A stretch of DNA of 30,070 nucleotides from Candidatus Hydrogenedentota bacterium. Its GTDB lineage: Bacteria; Hydrogenedentota; Hydrogenedentia; Hydrogenedentales; SLHB01. The translations under genes were made by a program, and so were the position numbers. Below, one piece after another: positions 1-9,227 of the stretch (within the stretch, counting starts at the first letter, position 1; each line of letters begins with the position of its first letter). The stretch is from NCBI GenBank assembly GCA_035416745.1, contig DAOLNV010000072.1, forward strand, positions 1 to 30,070, given 5' to 3'. Under the pieces are notes generated by a model. It searched no databases. It saw only the letters and a program-made list of their open reading frames with translations, and was not told where the DNA came from.

Positions 1-177
1 CACGCGGAGAGAACTGCGCACGTATTGGTCGTCGAAGTGAAAGAGCGAGCAAAAGCTAGATCTCGTCGCAGGAAATCGATCGAAATCCCGCCCGAAACGC
101 ACCGCCAAATCCTCGCCCTAATTAGCTTCGGGCCGCCGTTGGGTTCATTTGCCCTTACGGGATTCGGACCCCTGTGA
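1..177 (+). CDS. possible 3' end of an unidentified gene cut by the window edge
   Basis: Frame 1 is open from the first base to a TGA at 175-177, giving 58 residues rich in Arg and Lys in the first half. There is no start codon, so if real it is the tail of a gene beginning outside the window. The basic stretch followed by 'IEIPPETHRQILAL' faintly recalls the middle of tyrosine recombinases, but no catalytic motif is visible. It converges on the minus-strand lipoprotein gene that ends at 183. It may be chance open frame. Confidence 0.2.
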   Translation, partial: HAERTAHVLVVEVKERAKARSRRRKSIEIPPETHRQILALISFGPPLGSFALTGFGPL

Positions 178-182
178 CAGAA

Positions 183-2447
183 TCAAGGGCCGGCGTTGTT
201 CGTGATTTCGCGGCTAAGATTGTAGGAGAAATAGTACATACCCGTATCATCGCCGTCGTCAGATACTTCGCCTTGCAGGGATTCCCGTTGCTCCGTGGAA
301 GGCGCGATTATTGCAAAGTTGAACCAGTCATTCTGGGATGAATCATCGGGTTCCTGCAAGACGATATCCACTTCCATCGTAAACCGGATCGTCGGTAGAA
401 AGTCCTCAATAGCGACGCTCGATCCCTCGTCGAACTTGCCAAGGTAGTAGTCGGTTATCACAGGGACAAAGTCGGCGTATACCGACATGTAGATCTCGTC
501 GTCGTTGGCTGCGCCGTCGGTTTCCTCACCGCAATAGACCATCATCGGACAGGCACCCGGTACGCCGAGATTGGCGCCGTGCATAATGACAAGGTTGGTG
601 TCCCACCGAATCCAGAACGGAACAGGCTGAAGTTGTTTTCGATGCAGTAGCAGATAATACCGGCCAGGATCCAATCCTGAGTTGCCAAGGTCGATCACCA
701 ATCGCCGGGACGTTTCATATACAGGCGGATTGGGGTCTATAAACGATTGCGTCTGCGCGGCCACTACGCTCCCGTCCTCCCGCTGCAACGTAAGTTCAAG
801 GATGTCGGCGAAGTAGTTGGCCACCGTGAACGACAGGGACTGGTTCGCGCCATCGGTCGGCTGGATATGCAATTCAAACCACATTATGTCGTCAACGTTG
901 ATGAGCATGTCATCGGGGAACTTGCGCATTCCCCACGTGTTTGAGTTGAGCACGATGGCGTTTTCTTTGTCTCGCCCGTCAGCCTGGTAGATCAGGATGT
1001 CGTAGGGTCCCGTTTTGGACCGGTCTTCGTTGAAAACCCGAACGTAGACCGGCGGATTGGGCAGGCTGTACTTTGTGCAGGTATAGGGGATTTTGCTGCC
1101 CGGGGGCGTGATGGTTTCCGTCTCGCCATAGTAGGAGGCGGCCGGCCGACTCAGATCCCTGGATTCGTATAATTCGTATGATGCGCCTGACACGTAAATC
1201 AGGAAGGTTTCATATTTTGTCAGCATGTGCCATTGCATGCTGCCGGGGTACGTAATCTGCCCTTTCACGACACGATACAACGTCTGCTCTTTTTCGGGAA
1301 GAAATGGCGTGACCGGACTACAGTGGAGAGGTTGCCGGGCCTGCCGGTTCAGATCGATCGCAAGCGGAATGTGGTCGCTGAGATAGAGATCCCCGAATTT
1401 CCAAATGTCGTAGTCCTTCTTCATGTGCTGACTGCACAACAATTGATCGCCTGTACTCAGGGCCAACTGGTTCCGCAGGATATAGTCGAGCCGCTCTGAC
1501 TGGGTCGGCATGCCATAGGTTAAACCGCGGTCAATCACCATTGGGATGCTGGTCGTGCCGGGCTGGACCGCGGGGGAATTCTCGTTAACCCAAGCATCTT
1601 TCAGCGGATTGCTGAAAAACACGCCTGGTGTGTTAAACCACTTCGACCATTCCCAAATATAGCCGTGTCCACAGGGAGCCAATGCATAGTAACCTGGGGG
1701 GACTTCATCGGCATCATGCAATTCCCAGTGCTGCTGATCGCCGTCCACGTTGAGATCGCCGCACAGGATCAAATCTTCCGTGTTTATTGCATCTCCGAGC
1801 ACCTCCTGTATCAGCGCTTGAATATCTCCGAACTGCGCGTTGCGGGCCATGACCTCATCACCGCAGTCGCCTTCGCCATAGCTTGCGTTCAGGTGTGTAA
1901 ACGCCACATTCAAAATTCGCCCAGTGTACGGGTTCTTGATACGCACCATGCCAACGCCCTTATCGGCCCAGCAATCCATGCCGGAACATTCCTCAAAGAT
2001 TTCTGCCGGCACTTGTGACCCCCACACCGGCCGGGTGTTCCATGCATCGACGTCTGCGTCGCCCGATACCCGCCCGAATGGCAGAAACTTGAACTTGCTG
2101 AACAACATGAGCCCTGCGTCCTGCGTGAACACATCGTCGCTGGAGATCTTGTGAACATAACTTTGATAGACGGGTCCCAGCTTGGACCGAAAGATATCTT
2201 TTGCTTCGTCGCTGAAAACCTCGTTGAGGCAGACGATGTCGTAGTCTGAGTTGAGGATGTTTTGGGATATCATCTGTGCCCGTTCCGCGTTGCTCCCTCC
2301 AAATTCCGTGGCTATTTCCGGAACGCGCATGTTGACGTTGAACGTCAACAGCTTGATCGAATCCCCGTTATCTGGCTTCGACGTGGGACATCCCCACAGC
2401 ACCACCCCACACAGGAACACTGCCAAGGGAATGTAACTCTGTCGCAT
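183..2447 (-). CDS. secreted endonuclease/exonuclease/phosphatase-family lipoprotein (sphingomyelinase-like)
   Basis: This 754-residue protein has a lipoprotein signal ending at Cys20 (VVLWGC), so it is probably anchored outside the inner membrane. Residues 31-370 form an endonuclease/exonuclease/phosphatase (EEP) domain. Family landmarks are all visible: FNVN (Asn37), LNEVF (Glu76), FTHLN (His185), GDLNVDGD (Asp231, Asn233) and SDHIP (Asp358, His359). EEP enzymes use a metal to cut phosphodiesters; the closest fold relatives are neutral sphingomyelinases and secreted nucleases, and sequence alone does not decide between them. The remaining 385 residues look like beta-rich pre-peptidase-type or binding modules rather than catalysis. 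The start at 2447 is chosen over an upstream frame extension because it gives the lipoprotein signal and follows a GAGGG ribosome site. It appears monocistronic and intact among broken neighbours. Confidence 0.8.
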   Translation of the reverse strand: MRQSYIPLAVFLCGVVLWGCPTSKPDNGDSIKLLTFNVNMRVPEIATEFGGSNAERAQMISQNILNSDYDIVCLNEVFSDEAKDIFRSKLGPVYQSYVHKISSDDVFTQDAGLMLFSKFKFLPFGRVSGDADVDAWNTRPVWGSQVPAEIFEECSGMDCWADKGVGMVRIKNPYTGRILNVAFTHLNASYGEGDCGDEVMARNAQFGDIQALIQEVLGDAINTEDLILCGDLNVDGDQQHWELHDADEVPPGYYALAPCGHGYIWEWSKWFNTPGVFFSNPLKDAWVNENSPAVQPGTTSIPMVIDRGLTYGMPTQSERLDYILRNQLALSTGDQLLCSQHMKKDYDIWKFGDLYLSDHIPLAIDLNRQARQPLHCSPVTPFLPEKEQTLYRVVKGQITYPGSMQWHMLTKYETFLIYVSGASYELYESRDLSRPAASYYGETETITPPGSKIPYTCTKYSLPNPPVYVRVFNEDRSKTGPYDILIYQADGRDKENAIVLNSNTWGMRKFPDDMLINVDDIMWFELHIQPTDGANQSLSFTVANYFADILELTLQREDGSVVAAQTQSFIDPNPPVYETSRRLVIDLGNSGLDPGRYYLLLHRKQLQPVPFWIRWDTNLVIMHGANLGVPGACPMMVYCGEETDGAANDDEIYMSVYADFVPVITDYYLGKFDEGSSVAIEDFLPTIRFTMEVDIVLQEPDDSSQNDWFNFAIIAPSTEQRESLQGEVSDDGDDTGMYYFSYNLSREITNNAGP

Positions 2448-2528
2448 GATGTGACCCTCAGTTGGTAAAGGAGTCGACCGAAAGAAACCCGAACGACGAA
2501 GGCATCGCACCGCACCCCCCAAGCCCCC

Positions 2529-2705
2529 CTAGCTATTCACATTACAATAGAACAACATCACCAAAGTTGCAATGGTAGTTGCGAGAAAATGCCAGCTCGG
2601 GCATGATTGAGTACTTCTAGGGGCGTCTCTGATTAGGGCGTAACGCCAATAGAAACAAATATTTGCGATTCCTCCAATCCAGATTGCGAAATGCATGTAA
2701 GCCAT
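2529..2705 (-). CDS. possible small two-helix membrane protein
   Basis: A 58-residue frame has two hydrophobic segments (about residues 3-18 and 39-56) separated by a polar stretch. It ends 82 bases upstream of the lipoprotein start on the same strand. No convincing ribosome site precedes the ATG at 2705, and the frame continues upstream to another ATG at 2768. I do not recognise the protein. It could be a truncated gene or chance. Confidence 0.22.
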   Translation of the reverse strand: MAYMHFAIWIGGIANICFYWRYALIRDAPRSTQSCPSWHFLATTIATLVMLFYCNVNS

Positions 2706-2879
2706 CTTGCCCAAGAATCCCGTCCGCAAGGACACAGCAGTTGTTACCGTGGCGGACCGGGCAGGCATCTCTCGTACGAGGACACTTCAACTCCTCAAGC
2801 TGATGGTAGTCCCGGCAGACTTGCGTGGACGTCTGAGCGAGGTGCCGAATTCGAGGGAAGCCCAACTGCGGACGTTGTC

Positions 2880-3170
2880 CAGATGAACCAGTTGGGGATG
2901 CGGGCGGTGACCACGGCCTTGACGGGGTGGACGAGCGAGCCGATCTTTGTGAAGTCGGATACGGTCATTTGCTGGCAGCGCAAGCGATTCAAAGGGTACT
3001 GGCGAAAGCCATCGGGTTCCCGCAATCCCGGCCGACCTCCTATCTCGGCGGAAGTGAGGGAAATGTAAGGGACGATGTCGCCCATGCACCCGACGCGGGG
3101 TTCGCCACGAATTGTGGGTGAATTGGCGAGGCCCGGTATCACGGTCACAATAAGGTCGTTCATGGATTTT
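2880..3170 (+). pseudogene. remnant of an IS3/IS481-type integrase-like transposase
   Basis: One frame reads through family landmarks of rve-type transposases: 'VKSDTVICWQRKRFKGYWRK', then 'GRPPISAEVREM', then an in-frame TAA at 3066-3068. The same frame goes on with a tryptophan-less version of the next block, 'SPRIVGELARPGITV' (about 3099-3146). In intact relatives these pieces run together as ...VRELIRRM...NPTWGAPRIHGEL..LGI. The match fades after about 3170, so the whole DDE catalytic core is missing. Upstream, similarity is weak from about 2790. This is a decayed fragment that has lost its catalytic half and gained a stop codon. It sits just upstream of the HAF-repeat gene. Confidence 0.7.
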
Positions 3171-3326
3171 CGACAAGGAGAGAAGCGCGAGTCGGAGCGA
3201 CATGTCTTGGCCGTTACCATGGACAGAAAACTCGCTCAATTTTGGGCAACTTGCGCTATACTGAATTGACAAGCGCTGGAGAGGGGAAGCTTCGGTTTTC
3301 GTCGCGCGACGTGGAGGGGATAAGTC

Positions 3327-4460
3327 ATGAGTCGACGTTGGTCCGCCGTATGGATTCTGCTCGTATGGGTCTCGATGGGGTGCCTGAGCTGTTCGAATTA
3401 CACCATCACGGATCTGGGAACGCTCGGGGGAGATGACTACTCCCGCGCCGATGACATCAGCGAGAGTGGCCGTGTTGTCGGGGTCAGCCGCGTCCACGAT
3501 TTCGTTTACCACGGTTATGTGTGGGACGGCGCGATGAACGACATCGGCGCGACTGCCGTGGACCACTGCAGCGCGGCGTTGGGAATCAACTCGGCCGGGC
3601 ATATGGCGGGCGTCACTTCGGACACCCTCGACACTGCCAGCACTGCCAACATCTGGACCCCCATGACGGCCGCCTTGGCGCGCGTGCCGCTCCCGACGCT
3701 GGGCGGTACCGAGGCGGTGGCCGACCATATCAACGACAGCGATCAGGTAGCGGGAGCGAGCGACCTCGCCGTTGATTCGACGTCGTTCCATGCCACCCTG
3801 TGGACCGGGGGCACGCCGCAGGACCTTGGCTCGCTGGGGGGGACTTGGAGCTTTGCTCTGGACGTAAACGCCCAGGGAGAGGTGGTGGGATGGAGTTTGC
3901 TGGAATCGACCGAGCAAGCAAAGCCCTCCCTCGCCAACGTGCTCGAGGCGACCTACGCGGAACTGGGCCGCATTGGCTCCGAGAAGACCGTCGGCTCGTT
4001 CCCGTTTCCGTCCACCATGCACGCTTTCTACTGGGACGGCAGCGAAATGAGCGACTTGGGCACTCTGGGAGGTTCCGGAAGCATCGCCACGTCCATCAAC
4101 GACATCGGGCAGATCGTCGGCATGAGCTATCTGGCCGGCGATACGGTCCAGCACGCCGTGTACTGGAGCAATGACGGCATTGAAGACCTGAAAACCCTTG
4201 GAGGCCAGAACAGCATCGCCCTCGATATCAACAACAAGGCCCAGATCGTCGGCAAGAGCCAAGTTAAGGGCGGGGCGTGGCACGCGTGCATATGGGTTGA
4301 AAGCAATCCCATCGACCTTAACAGCCGCCTTGACCCACCCTCGACAGATTGGGTGCTTGAGGAGGCTATAGCCATCAACGACGACGGCCTCATTGCCGGC
4401 ACAGGCACGCACAGCGGCAACATGCGCCCCTTCCGACTGACACCTATATCTACGCCGTAA
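3327..4460 (+). CDS. exported HAF-repeat protein, probable lipoprotein
   Basis: The 377-residue product starts with a signal sequence ending in SMGCLSC, with Cys19 or Cys22 as a possible lipidation site although the lipobox is not ideal. The rest is a tandem array of 'extracellular HAF' repeats of the form D-L-G-T-L-G-G...IN..G.VVG.S. At least five are clear: ITDLGTLGG, LPTLGGTEA, DLGSLGGTW, DLGTLGGSG and DLKTLGGQN, each followed by an I-N-x-x-G-x-I-V-G segment. These probably fold as beta-propeller-like blades; a biochemical role is not established for the family. The start follows GGAGGGG at a good distance. It is transcribed away from the integrase remnant and converges on the IS630 remnant only 16 bases after its stop. 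Confidence 0.75.
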   Translation: MSRRWSAVWILLVWVSMGCLSCSNYTITDLGTLGGDDYSRADDISESGRVVGVSRVHDFVYHGYVWDGAMNDIGATAVDHCSAALGINSAGHMAGVTSDTLDTASTANIWTPMTAALARVPLPTLGGTEAVADHINDSDQVAGASDLAVDSTSFHATLWTGGTPQDLGSLGGTWSFALDVNAQGEVVGWSLLESTEQAKPSLANVLEATYAELGRIGSEKTVGSFPFPSTMHAFYWDGSEMSDLGTLGGSGSIATSINDIGQIVGMSYLAGDTVQHAVYWSNDGIEDLKTLGGQNSIALDINNKAQIVGKSQVKGGAWHACIWVESNPIDLNSRLDPPSTDWVLEEAIAINDDGLIAGTGTHSGNMRPFRLTPISTP

Positions 4461-4476
4461 TTGCTGCAGGAACTGG

Positions 4477-5045
4477 CTATCCGCGGAAAACCGTGCGGTT
4501 TCGTACGCGGCGGGGGTCCTGTTCGAGCTCTGCGAGTGCTTCGGCCAGCCGGTCTTCTACGGCCTCCATGCTTTGGAAGACCACATTGTGAAACTTCTTC
4601 TCACGAACTTCGTCCCGGAGATGCTCCACGGGATTGAGCTCAGGGGAGTATGGCGGCAAGCGAAGAGGGCGAATCGTTTCGGGCACCTTGAGCGCCTTGG
4701 CGGTGTGCCAACCCGCCCCGTCCAGGACCACGAGAATGAACTCGCGCGGATGACGCCGGACCAATTCTTCAAGAAACAACGACATGGATCGGGCATCCAC
4801 CTCCGGTAACACCAGCGAGTCGAGGATGCCATCGTGGGGACCAACCGCGGCATAGGCGTGCGTGTACTCTCGGACAAACTCAGCGTGAACCCGCGGACGC
4901 ATGCCACGGGGCGCCCAGCAGTGTGAGGGCTCGGTGATGCGGCCAAACCGCGCCTCGTCCTGAAACATCAGCCGTACGCGCCGCCCCAGTTTGGAGTGCC
5001 GGGTTACTTCCGCTTGGAGCGCGAGTGCGGAGCAGTTCACTGCAA
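4477..5045 (-). pseudogene. 5'-truncated IS630-family transposase
   Basis: About 185 C-terminal residues of an IS630/Tc1-mariner-type DDE transposase are present. MFQDEARFG holds the first catalytic Asp, VVLDGAGWH the second, and LPPYSPELNPVEHL the Glu. The usual Trp after EHL is Arg here (LRDEV), explained by one base change. The N-terminal helix-turn-helix half is missing: upstream of about 5045 the open frame continues to 5346, but that part bears no IS630 similarity and partly overlaps the membrane-protein gene in another frame. The C-terminus (RNRTVFRG) looks natural. It probably cannot transpose by itself. Confidence 0.8.
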
Positions 5046-5155
5046 TTGGTAGCGGGCTAGGGATTCGGCCTTTGGCCCACGTGCGGTCAAAAGAATCATC
5101 ACAGATGGCGGCGTTCACGAAGTAGAACGATTTAAAGTGTTTTCCTTGGGAGCTT

Positions 5156-5184
5156 CCTATATAACTCTTTTGGGAGGCTGTCAA
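5156..5184 (-). promoter_or_regulatory. candidate sigma-70 promoter
   Basis: On the minus strand a perfect TTGACA (5179-5184) is followed, after 17 bases, by TATAGG (5156-5161) inside a TATATAGG tract. It points at the IS630 remnant and lies just past the 3' end of the membrane-protein gene. No start codon with a good ribosome site follows closely, so it may be a relic of a lost gene. Confidence 0.3.
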
Positions 5185-5225
5185 GCGTTTGCAGAATATA
5201 TTGCCCAGACATTGACCACACGAGA

Positions 5226-5954
5226 TTACAACAAGAGACCAAAACAAAGCGCAGCAACAATTCCCGGAGCCGCAAGTGCCCCGCAGAAGTAAACAGCTAC
5301 TGCCTGTGGAAATGTCAAGCGGTATCTGGCTTGCATGACGAGACACCAGACGCCCCCCGATATCAGAAATGCCAATACGGGATTCAAGAACGCCGGCAGA
5401 ATTCCAGCAGCAAGAGCCAGAAGATTCGCCGCGATCACCACAACAGTAATGTCGAATAAATTCATCGCCAATGAGTGCCTCGGAAGCCGCCCGAACCGCT
5501 TTACTATTGTATAAATCGCGCAGTTTTGAACGATGAGCATCACACCCATTCCCAATATGGTGACTACATCCTTCGCGCCGTCTCCAGTAGGCGGCGAGGC
5601 CGCAAATAATATTATTCCGGGCACGAAGATCAGGGCGGCGACTACCGCCAAAGCAGCGGCATCTTGGTACTTCCTGTGACTAGCGCGCGTGCGTTTTTCG
5701 GTTGACTGCCCATAGGCAGAGGCTCCGCTTGGTTGTGGAAACAGGAGCTTACGCACCCTCGGAACCACAAATACAATCAGCACCAAGAAAATGACCACCG
5801 CGAAAAGTGCCGACATGATCAGCGCAAGCGCTCTGCTTGAACCTTCTGACTGCGCAATCGGTTCCGTCGCCTGCGGTTTCGCCGACGCGGCTCGCGAAAA
5901 AGGTTTCGCTGGTCTAGGGGCCAGGAGCGGCACGGCTTCTTCAGCTTCGGGCAC
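5226..5954 (-). CDS. polytopic membrane protein with Pro/Ala/Glu-rich N-terminal linker, probably 5'-truncated
   Basis: From a GTG at 5954 the product is 242 residues: a linker rich in Ala, Glu and Pro, one membrane segment (about residues 43-67), a basic polar stretch, then about five more hydrophobic segments to the C-terminus. I do not recognise the family. The frame stays open upstream to a TAG near 6108 with no ATG, GTG or TTG start. That upstream part also looks coding: the linker continues as ESAP/IAPVAQ/ESAPIAQ-like units and begins with 'RVGDSWWAQPEG', resembling the end of a GYF_2-type domain. I infer that the true N-terminus was lost at a rearrangement point around 6108-6146. No ribosome site supports the GTG strongly. 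Confidence 0.5.
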   Translation of the reverse strand: MPEAEEAVPLLAPRPAKPFSRAASAKPQATEPIAQSEGSSRALALIMSALFAVVIFLVLIVFVVPRVRKLLFPQPSGASAYGQSTEKRTRASHRKYQDAAALAVVAALIFVPGIILFAASPPTGDGAKDVVTILGMGVMLIVQNCAIYTIVKRFGRLPRHSLAMNLFDITVVVIAANLLALAAGILPAFLNPVLAFLISGGVWCLVMQARYRLTFPQAVAVYFCGALAAPGIVAALCFGLLL

Positions 5955-6146
5955 GCTGTCCTCGGCTCGTTGAGCGATAGGTGCGCTCTCACCGTCCTGT
6001 TGAGCAACAGGCGCAATGGCCTCGGTTTGTTCGGTAGCTGGGGCGCTTTCACCGGCCTGGTCTTTTGCCGCCCCTTCGGGCTGCGCCCACCAGGAATCAC
6101 CAACTCTCCCCTAACCCAAGCCCACCAATTCTCCCAAATGTGCTGA

Positions 6147-6680
6147 AACTCAACAAAGCTTGCCTGTCTGAACAGCAACTTGCCCCCGCATGAACACAAG
6201 CGTCTTTCGCCAAAGGTTCTCGGTTTGTTTCTGGCGCATTCGTGGCCAGGAAACCTTCGGGAACTCATGCGATGTCTTGAAGTGGCTCACTCACTCACGC
6301 TTCCGGAAGAAAGGGAGATCGACTGCCAGCACCTTCCGGAACGTTTTCTCAGGGGGATGGGTGTAGCCCAAGAAGGCCAACTGCGTCTGACCGCAGAAGT
6401 GGATACGAGCAAGACGCTCGACGAAAAACTAGGTGAGTTGGAACGCGCATATCTTGCCGCCATGATCGGAGAATGTGAGGGGAATCTATCGGAGGTGTCG
6501 CGACGGGCGGACAAGGCACGTCAGACAATACTGAACAAGCTCAAGGGTTTTCGGACATGGCTTGCGCAAGGGCAAGGCCCGCAAATTGAATTCGAGCGCT
6601 CCCAATTGCAGAAACTCGCCGGGATGCATTGGAGAGTCATTGAGCGCGAAGCGGGGGCTGACGAAGAGATTCAGGCGTAG
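6147..6680 (+). pseudogene. C-terminal stub of a sigma-54-dependent transcriptional activator
   Basis: The open frame starts after a TGA at 6144 and has no ATG; TTG at 6180 is the first plausible start. Residues encoded from 6180 match the end of the AAA+ domain of NtrC-type activators: RLSPKVLGLFLAHSWPGNLREL, the sigma-54 'WPGNVREL' block (written here with its divergence), followed by a Fis-type helix-turn-helix (LERAYLAAMIGECEGN...VSRRADKARQTILNKL). The Walker motifs, the GAFTGA loop that contacts sigma-54 and any sensor domain are absent. It lies about 100 bases upstream of the Clp ATPase gene on the same strand, so the intact gene may once have regulated or accompanied that operon. Confidence 0.7.
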
Positions 6681-6776
6681 CGCCCGCAGATAGGTATACG
6701 CGATACAGTGTATTGTCGGGACTGGCTGTGTGAATCCGGGACTGAAAAACATCACGGGTCAAAAGAGGATTTCATT

Positions 6777-9227
6777 GTGGCAATAGACATGTCGGCGGGT
6801 ACGAAAGTGATCTTTGCTGTGGCGGCTTTAGAAGCAGCAGCGGGCCGATGCCGGGAACTGGGCAGTGAACACGTGTTCCTGGCCATGTGCAAGATATGCG
6901 ACCTTGACAAAGACGAAGTCAGCCGGATTGCGGAGGCAACCCAGGTCTCTTTAGCGGAAATGCAGGCCGAAGCGGACAACTTGGGAAGCTTACTTTCGGA
7001 AGCCCATGTTGACCTCGTCGAGGCCCGACGGCGGCTTCGCAAGCTTCTCGAGAAGCAACAGGGCATCGAGGGCGAGTTCGGCGGTCATCGCTCTGAAGCA
7101 TGCCTGCGAGCATGTTACGCTGCAGAGCGCCGCGCGCTCGTTTTGGGAGGCACTGCGCTCTCTCCCGCGCATCTGCTTTGGGCGGTTGTCAGCAGCGGCT
7201 GTCTTTTGGTCAGACAAGCCGTGGGCGAGTCTACAGGCGGGTGGAGCGACTTGTGCCATGTTTGCGGTGTGGAGCCATCGGTACCTTTGGCCCAAAGTGG
7301 TTTTCCCGAGAAACTGGAGCATGCCCGCGCCGGGGTTCAAGACGTCGAGAATGCAAGCGGCGTCAAAGTGGAAGCGGGGAAAGGGGCTTCGAAAACGCCT
7401 TTCCTGGATCGCTTCGGGCGAGATCTGACTCACTTGGCGCGAGAGAACAAGCTTGGCCCTTGTGTTGGACGTAAGGACGAAATGCGCAGCGTTGCCCATA
7501 TCCTAAGGCGTCGAAGCAAGAATAATCCGGTCCTCGTGGGGGACCCCGGTGTGGGCAAGACGTGTATCGTGGAAGGGCTGGCGCACCGCGTTGTGCATCC
7601 GGAGGCCCCTGAGGCGATACGGTCCTGGCGAATTGTCGAAATCTCCATGTCGGAGCTGATTGCGGGCTGCATTTACCAAGGTCAGTTTGAGGAACGCATG
7701 CAGACGGTCATATCGGAAGCCCGCGCCGACCGGAATCTGATCCTTTTTCTCGACGAACTCCATACCATGATTGGAACGGGAGGCGCATCAGGCAAGGGGA
7801 TGGATGCGGGCCAGATACTCAAGCCGGCACTGGCGCGGGGCGATATACGGCTCATTGGGGCGACAACAACGGCGGAGTATCGGAAATTCATCGAGCCGGA
7901 CGGCGCCCTGGAGCGGAGGTTCCAAGTGGTATGGGTCAGCGAACCTAGTCGGGCAGAAGCCGTAGAGATCCTTGAAGGGATCCGTCCGAAATTGGAAAAA
8001 CACCACGGCGTTGTGCTCGATCTCGAGGTTATCGAGAAAACGGTGGCATGGTCCATGCGGTATCTTCCGGACCACCGCCTGCCCGACAAAGCCATTGATA
8101 TTATCGATCAGGCCGCTGCTAAGAAAGCGTTGCGAACGCTGTCCCCGCAGGAATTGAAGAGCGACAGGACCATGGACATTTACGGCGACCGAGGGGAGCG
8201 CATCACGGAACAGGATATCGCCGCAGTCATCTCGGAGCGTTGCCAGGTGCCGGTCGGAGCGATTGCTGTCGATGAGAGCGCGAAGCTGATGGGTATGGAA
8301 GTGGCGCTGGCATCTCGCGTGAAGGGACAGGACGAGGCCATTAAGGTTGTATCTTCCGCGATACGGACTGCCCGGGCCGGTCTGAAGAAGGCTAACCGTC
8401 CGGTCGGCGTCTTTCTGTTTTTGGGGTCGACGGGAACCGGGAAAACAGAGCTTGCCAAGACTCTCGCGGAGTTCTTGTTCGGCTCCGAGGAGACCCTGAT
8501 CCGGTTTGATATGTCTGAATTCGGCGAGAAGCATAATGTTGCCCGTCTGGTCGGAGCGCCACCCGGGTATATTGGGCATGATGAAGAGGGCCAACTGACA
8601 GGTCGGGTCCGGACGCGGCCTTACAGCGTTATCCTTTTCGACGAAATTGAGAAGGCACACACGGATGTTTTCGACATCTTCCTTCAGATTTTCGACGACG
8701 GGCGTTTGACGGACGGTAAAGGCCGCCGAACGAGTTTTACCGAGAGCATTATCATTATGACGTCAAACCTGGGCGCCGCATCGGCTCATGGCCAGGCAAA
8801 GCGGCCAATAGGAGTCGATTTGGCGTCGTCGGGCGCGGAAGAGGGAGACGGCGAGCGGGCCGCGTACCGCAAGAGGCTTTGTGATGCTGCGAAGTCTGTG
8901 TTTCGTCCCGAATTGCTCAATCGTATAGAGCACCAGGTGATTTTCTACCCCTTGCCCCGAGAGATCGTTTTTCAAATCCTTGACCGCATGATTGGTTTGC
9001 TGAACCAGATGCTTGCCGACAGGCGCATTACAGTACAGCTGTCGGAGGAGGCCAAGAAGCTTTTGCTTGACGAGGGTTATAGCGAGGCCTATGGGGCGAG
9101 GGAGCTCGAGCGCGTGTTTGAACGCCGAGTTGCTGCGCCGTTGGCGGAGCAACTTCTGGCGGGGCGGTTTTCTCCCGGCAACGAGATCCGAATCGACGTT
9201 TGTGAAGGCGGATTGCGCTTTGGCTGA
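6777..9227 (+). CDS. ClpA-like AAA+ unfoldase, partner of the adjacent ClpP
   Basis: The 816-residue protein is a two-ring Hsp100/Clp ATPase. Order: a divergent double Clp-N repeat (about 1-165, with an unusual number of Cys), D1 with Walker A GDPGVGKT (255-262), pore loop GCIYQGQFEER (297-306), Walker B LFLDE (323-327) and ERRF arginine finger; then D2 with GSTGTGKT (550-557), pore loop GYIG (597-600) and ILFDE (619-623). No ClpB/ClpC-type coiled-coil middle domain separates D1 and D2, so it is ClpA-like. A PIGV segment (677-680) sits where ClpA has its IGL loop for docking on ClpP. The GTG at 6777 is preferred because AGAGGA lies 8 bases upstream; ATG 6789 is an alternative. ClpP begins 116 bases after its stop, so the two likely form an ATP-dependent protease unit. 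Confidence 0.88.
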   Translation: MAIDMSAGTKVIFAVAALEAAAGRCRELGSEHVFLAMCKICDLDKDEVSRIAEATQVSLAEMQAEADNLGSLLSEAHVDLVEARRRLRKLLEKQQGIEGEFGGHRSEACLRACYAAERRALVLGGTALSPAHLLWAVVSSGCLLVRQAVGESTGGWSDLCHVCGVEPSVPLAQSGFPEKLEHARAGVQDVENASGVKVEAGKGASKTPFLDRFGRDLTHLARENKLGPCVGRKDEMRSVAHILRRRSKNNPVLVGDPGVGKTCIVEGLAHRVVHPEAPEAIRSWRIVEISMSELIAGCIYQGQFEERMQTVISEARADRNLILFLDELHTMIGTGGASGKGMDAGQILKPALARGDIRLIGATTTAEYRKFIEPDGALERRFQVVWVSEPSRAEAVEILEGIRPKLEKHHGVVLDLEVIEKTVAWSMRYLPDHRLPDKAIDIIDQAAAKKALRTLSPQELKSDRTMDIYGDRGERITEQDIAAVISERCQVPVGAIAVDESAKLMGMEVALASRVKGQDEAIKVVSSAIRTARAGLKKANRPVGVFLFLGSTGTGKTELAKTLAEFLFGSEETLIRFDMSEFGEKHNVARLVGAPPGYIGHDEEGQLTGRVRTRPYSVILFDEIEKAHTDVFDIFLQIFDDGRLTDGKGRRTSFTESIIIMTSNLGAASAHGQAKRPIGVDLASSGAEEGDGERAAYRKRLCDAAKSVFRPELLNRIEHQVIFYPLPREIVFQILDRMIGLLNQMLADRRITVQLSEEAKKLLLDEGYSEAYGARELERVFERRVAAPLAEQLLAGRFSPGNEIRIDVCEGGLRFG

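Noticed and set aside
150..192. tRNA-like T-arm or att remnant at the left edge (GGGATTCGGACCCC)
   Set aside because: The stem has a mismatch, no matching acceptor or anticodon arm is present, and the GCCCTT/AAGGGC pair around it makes only a weak imperfect hairpin.
2787..4412. Long minus-strand open frame opposite the HAF-repeat gene (541 codons)
   Set aside because: Its composition is that of a complement-strand shadow (rich in Arg, Gly and His), with no domain signal; the plus-strand frame shows clear HAF repeats, a signal sequence and a ribosome site.
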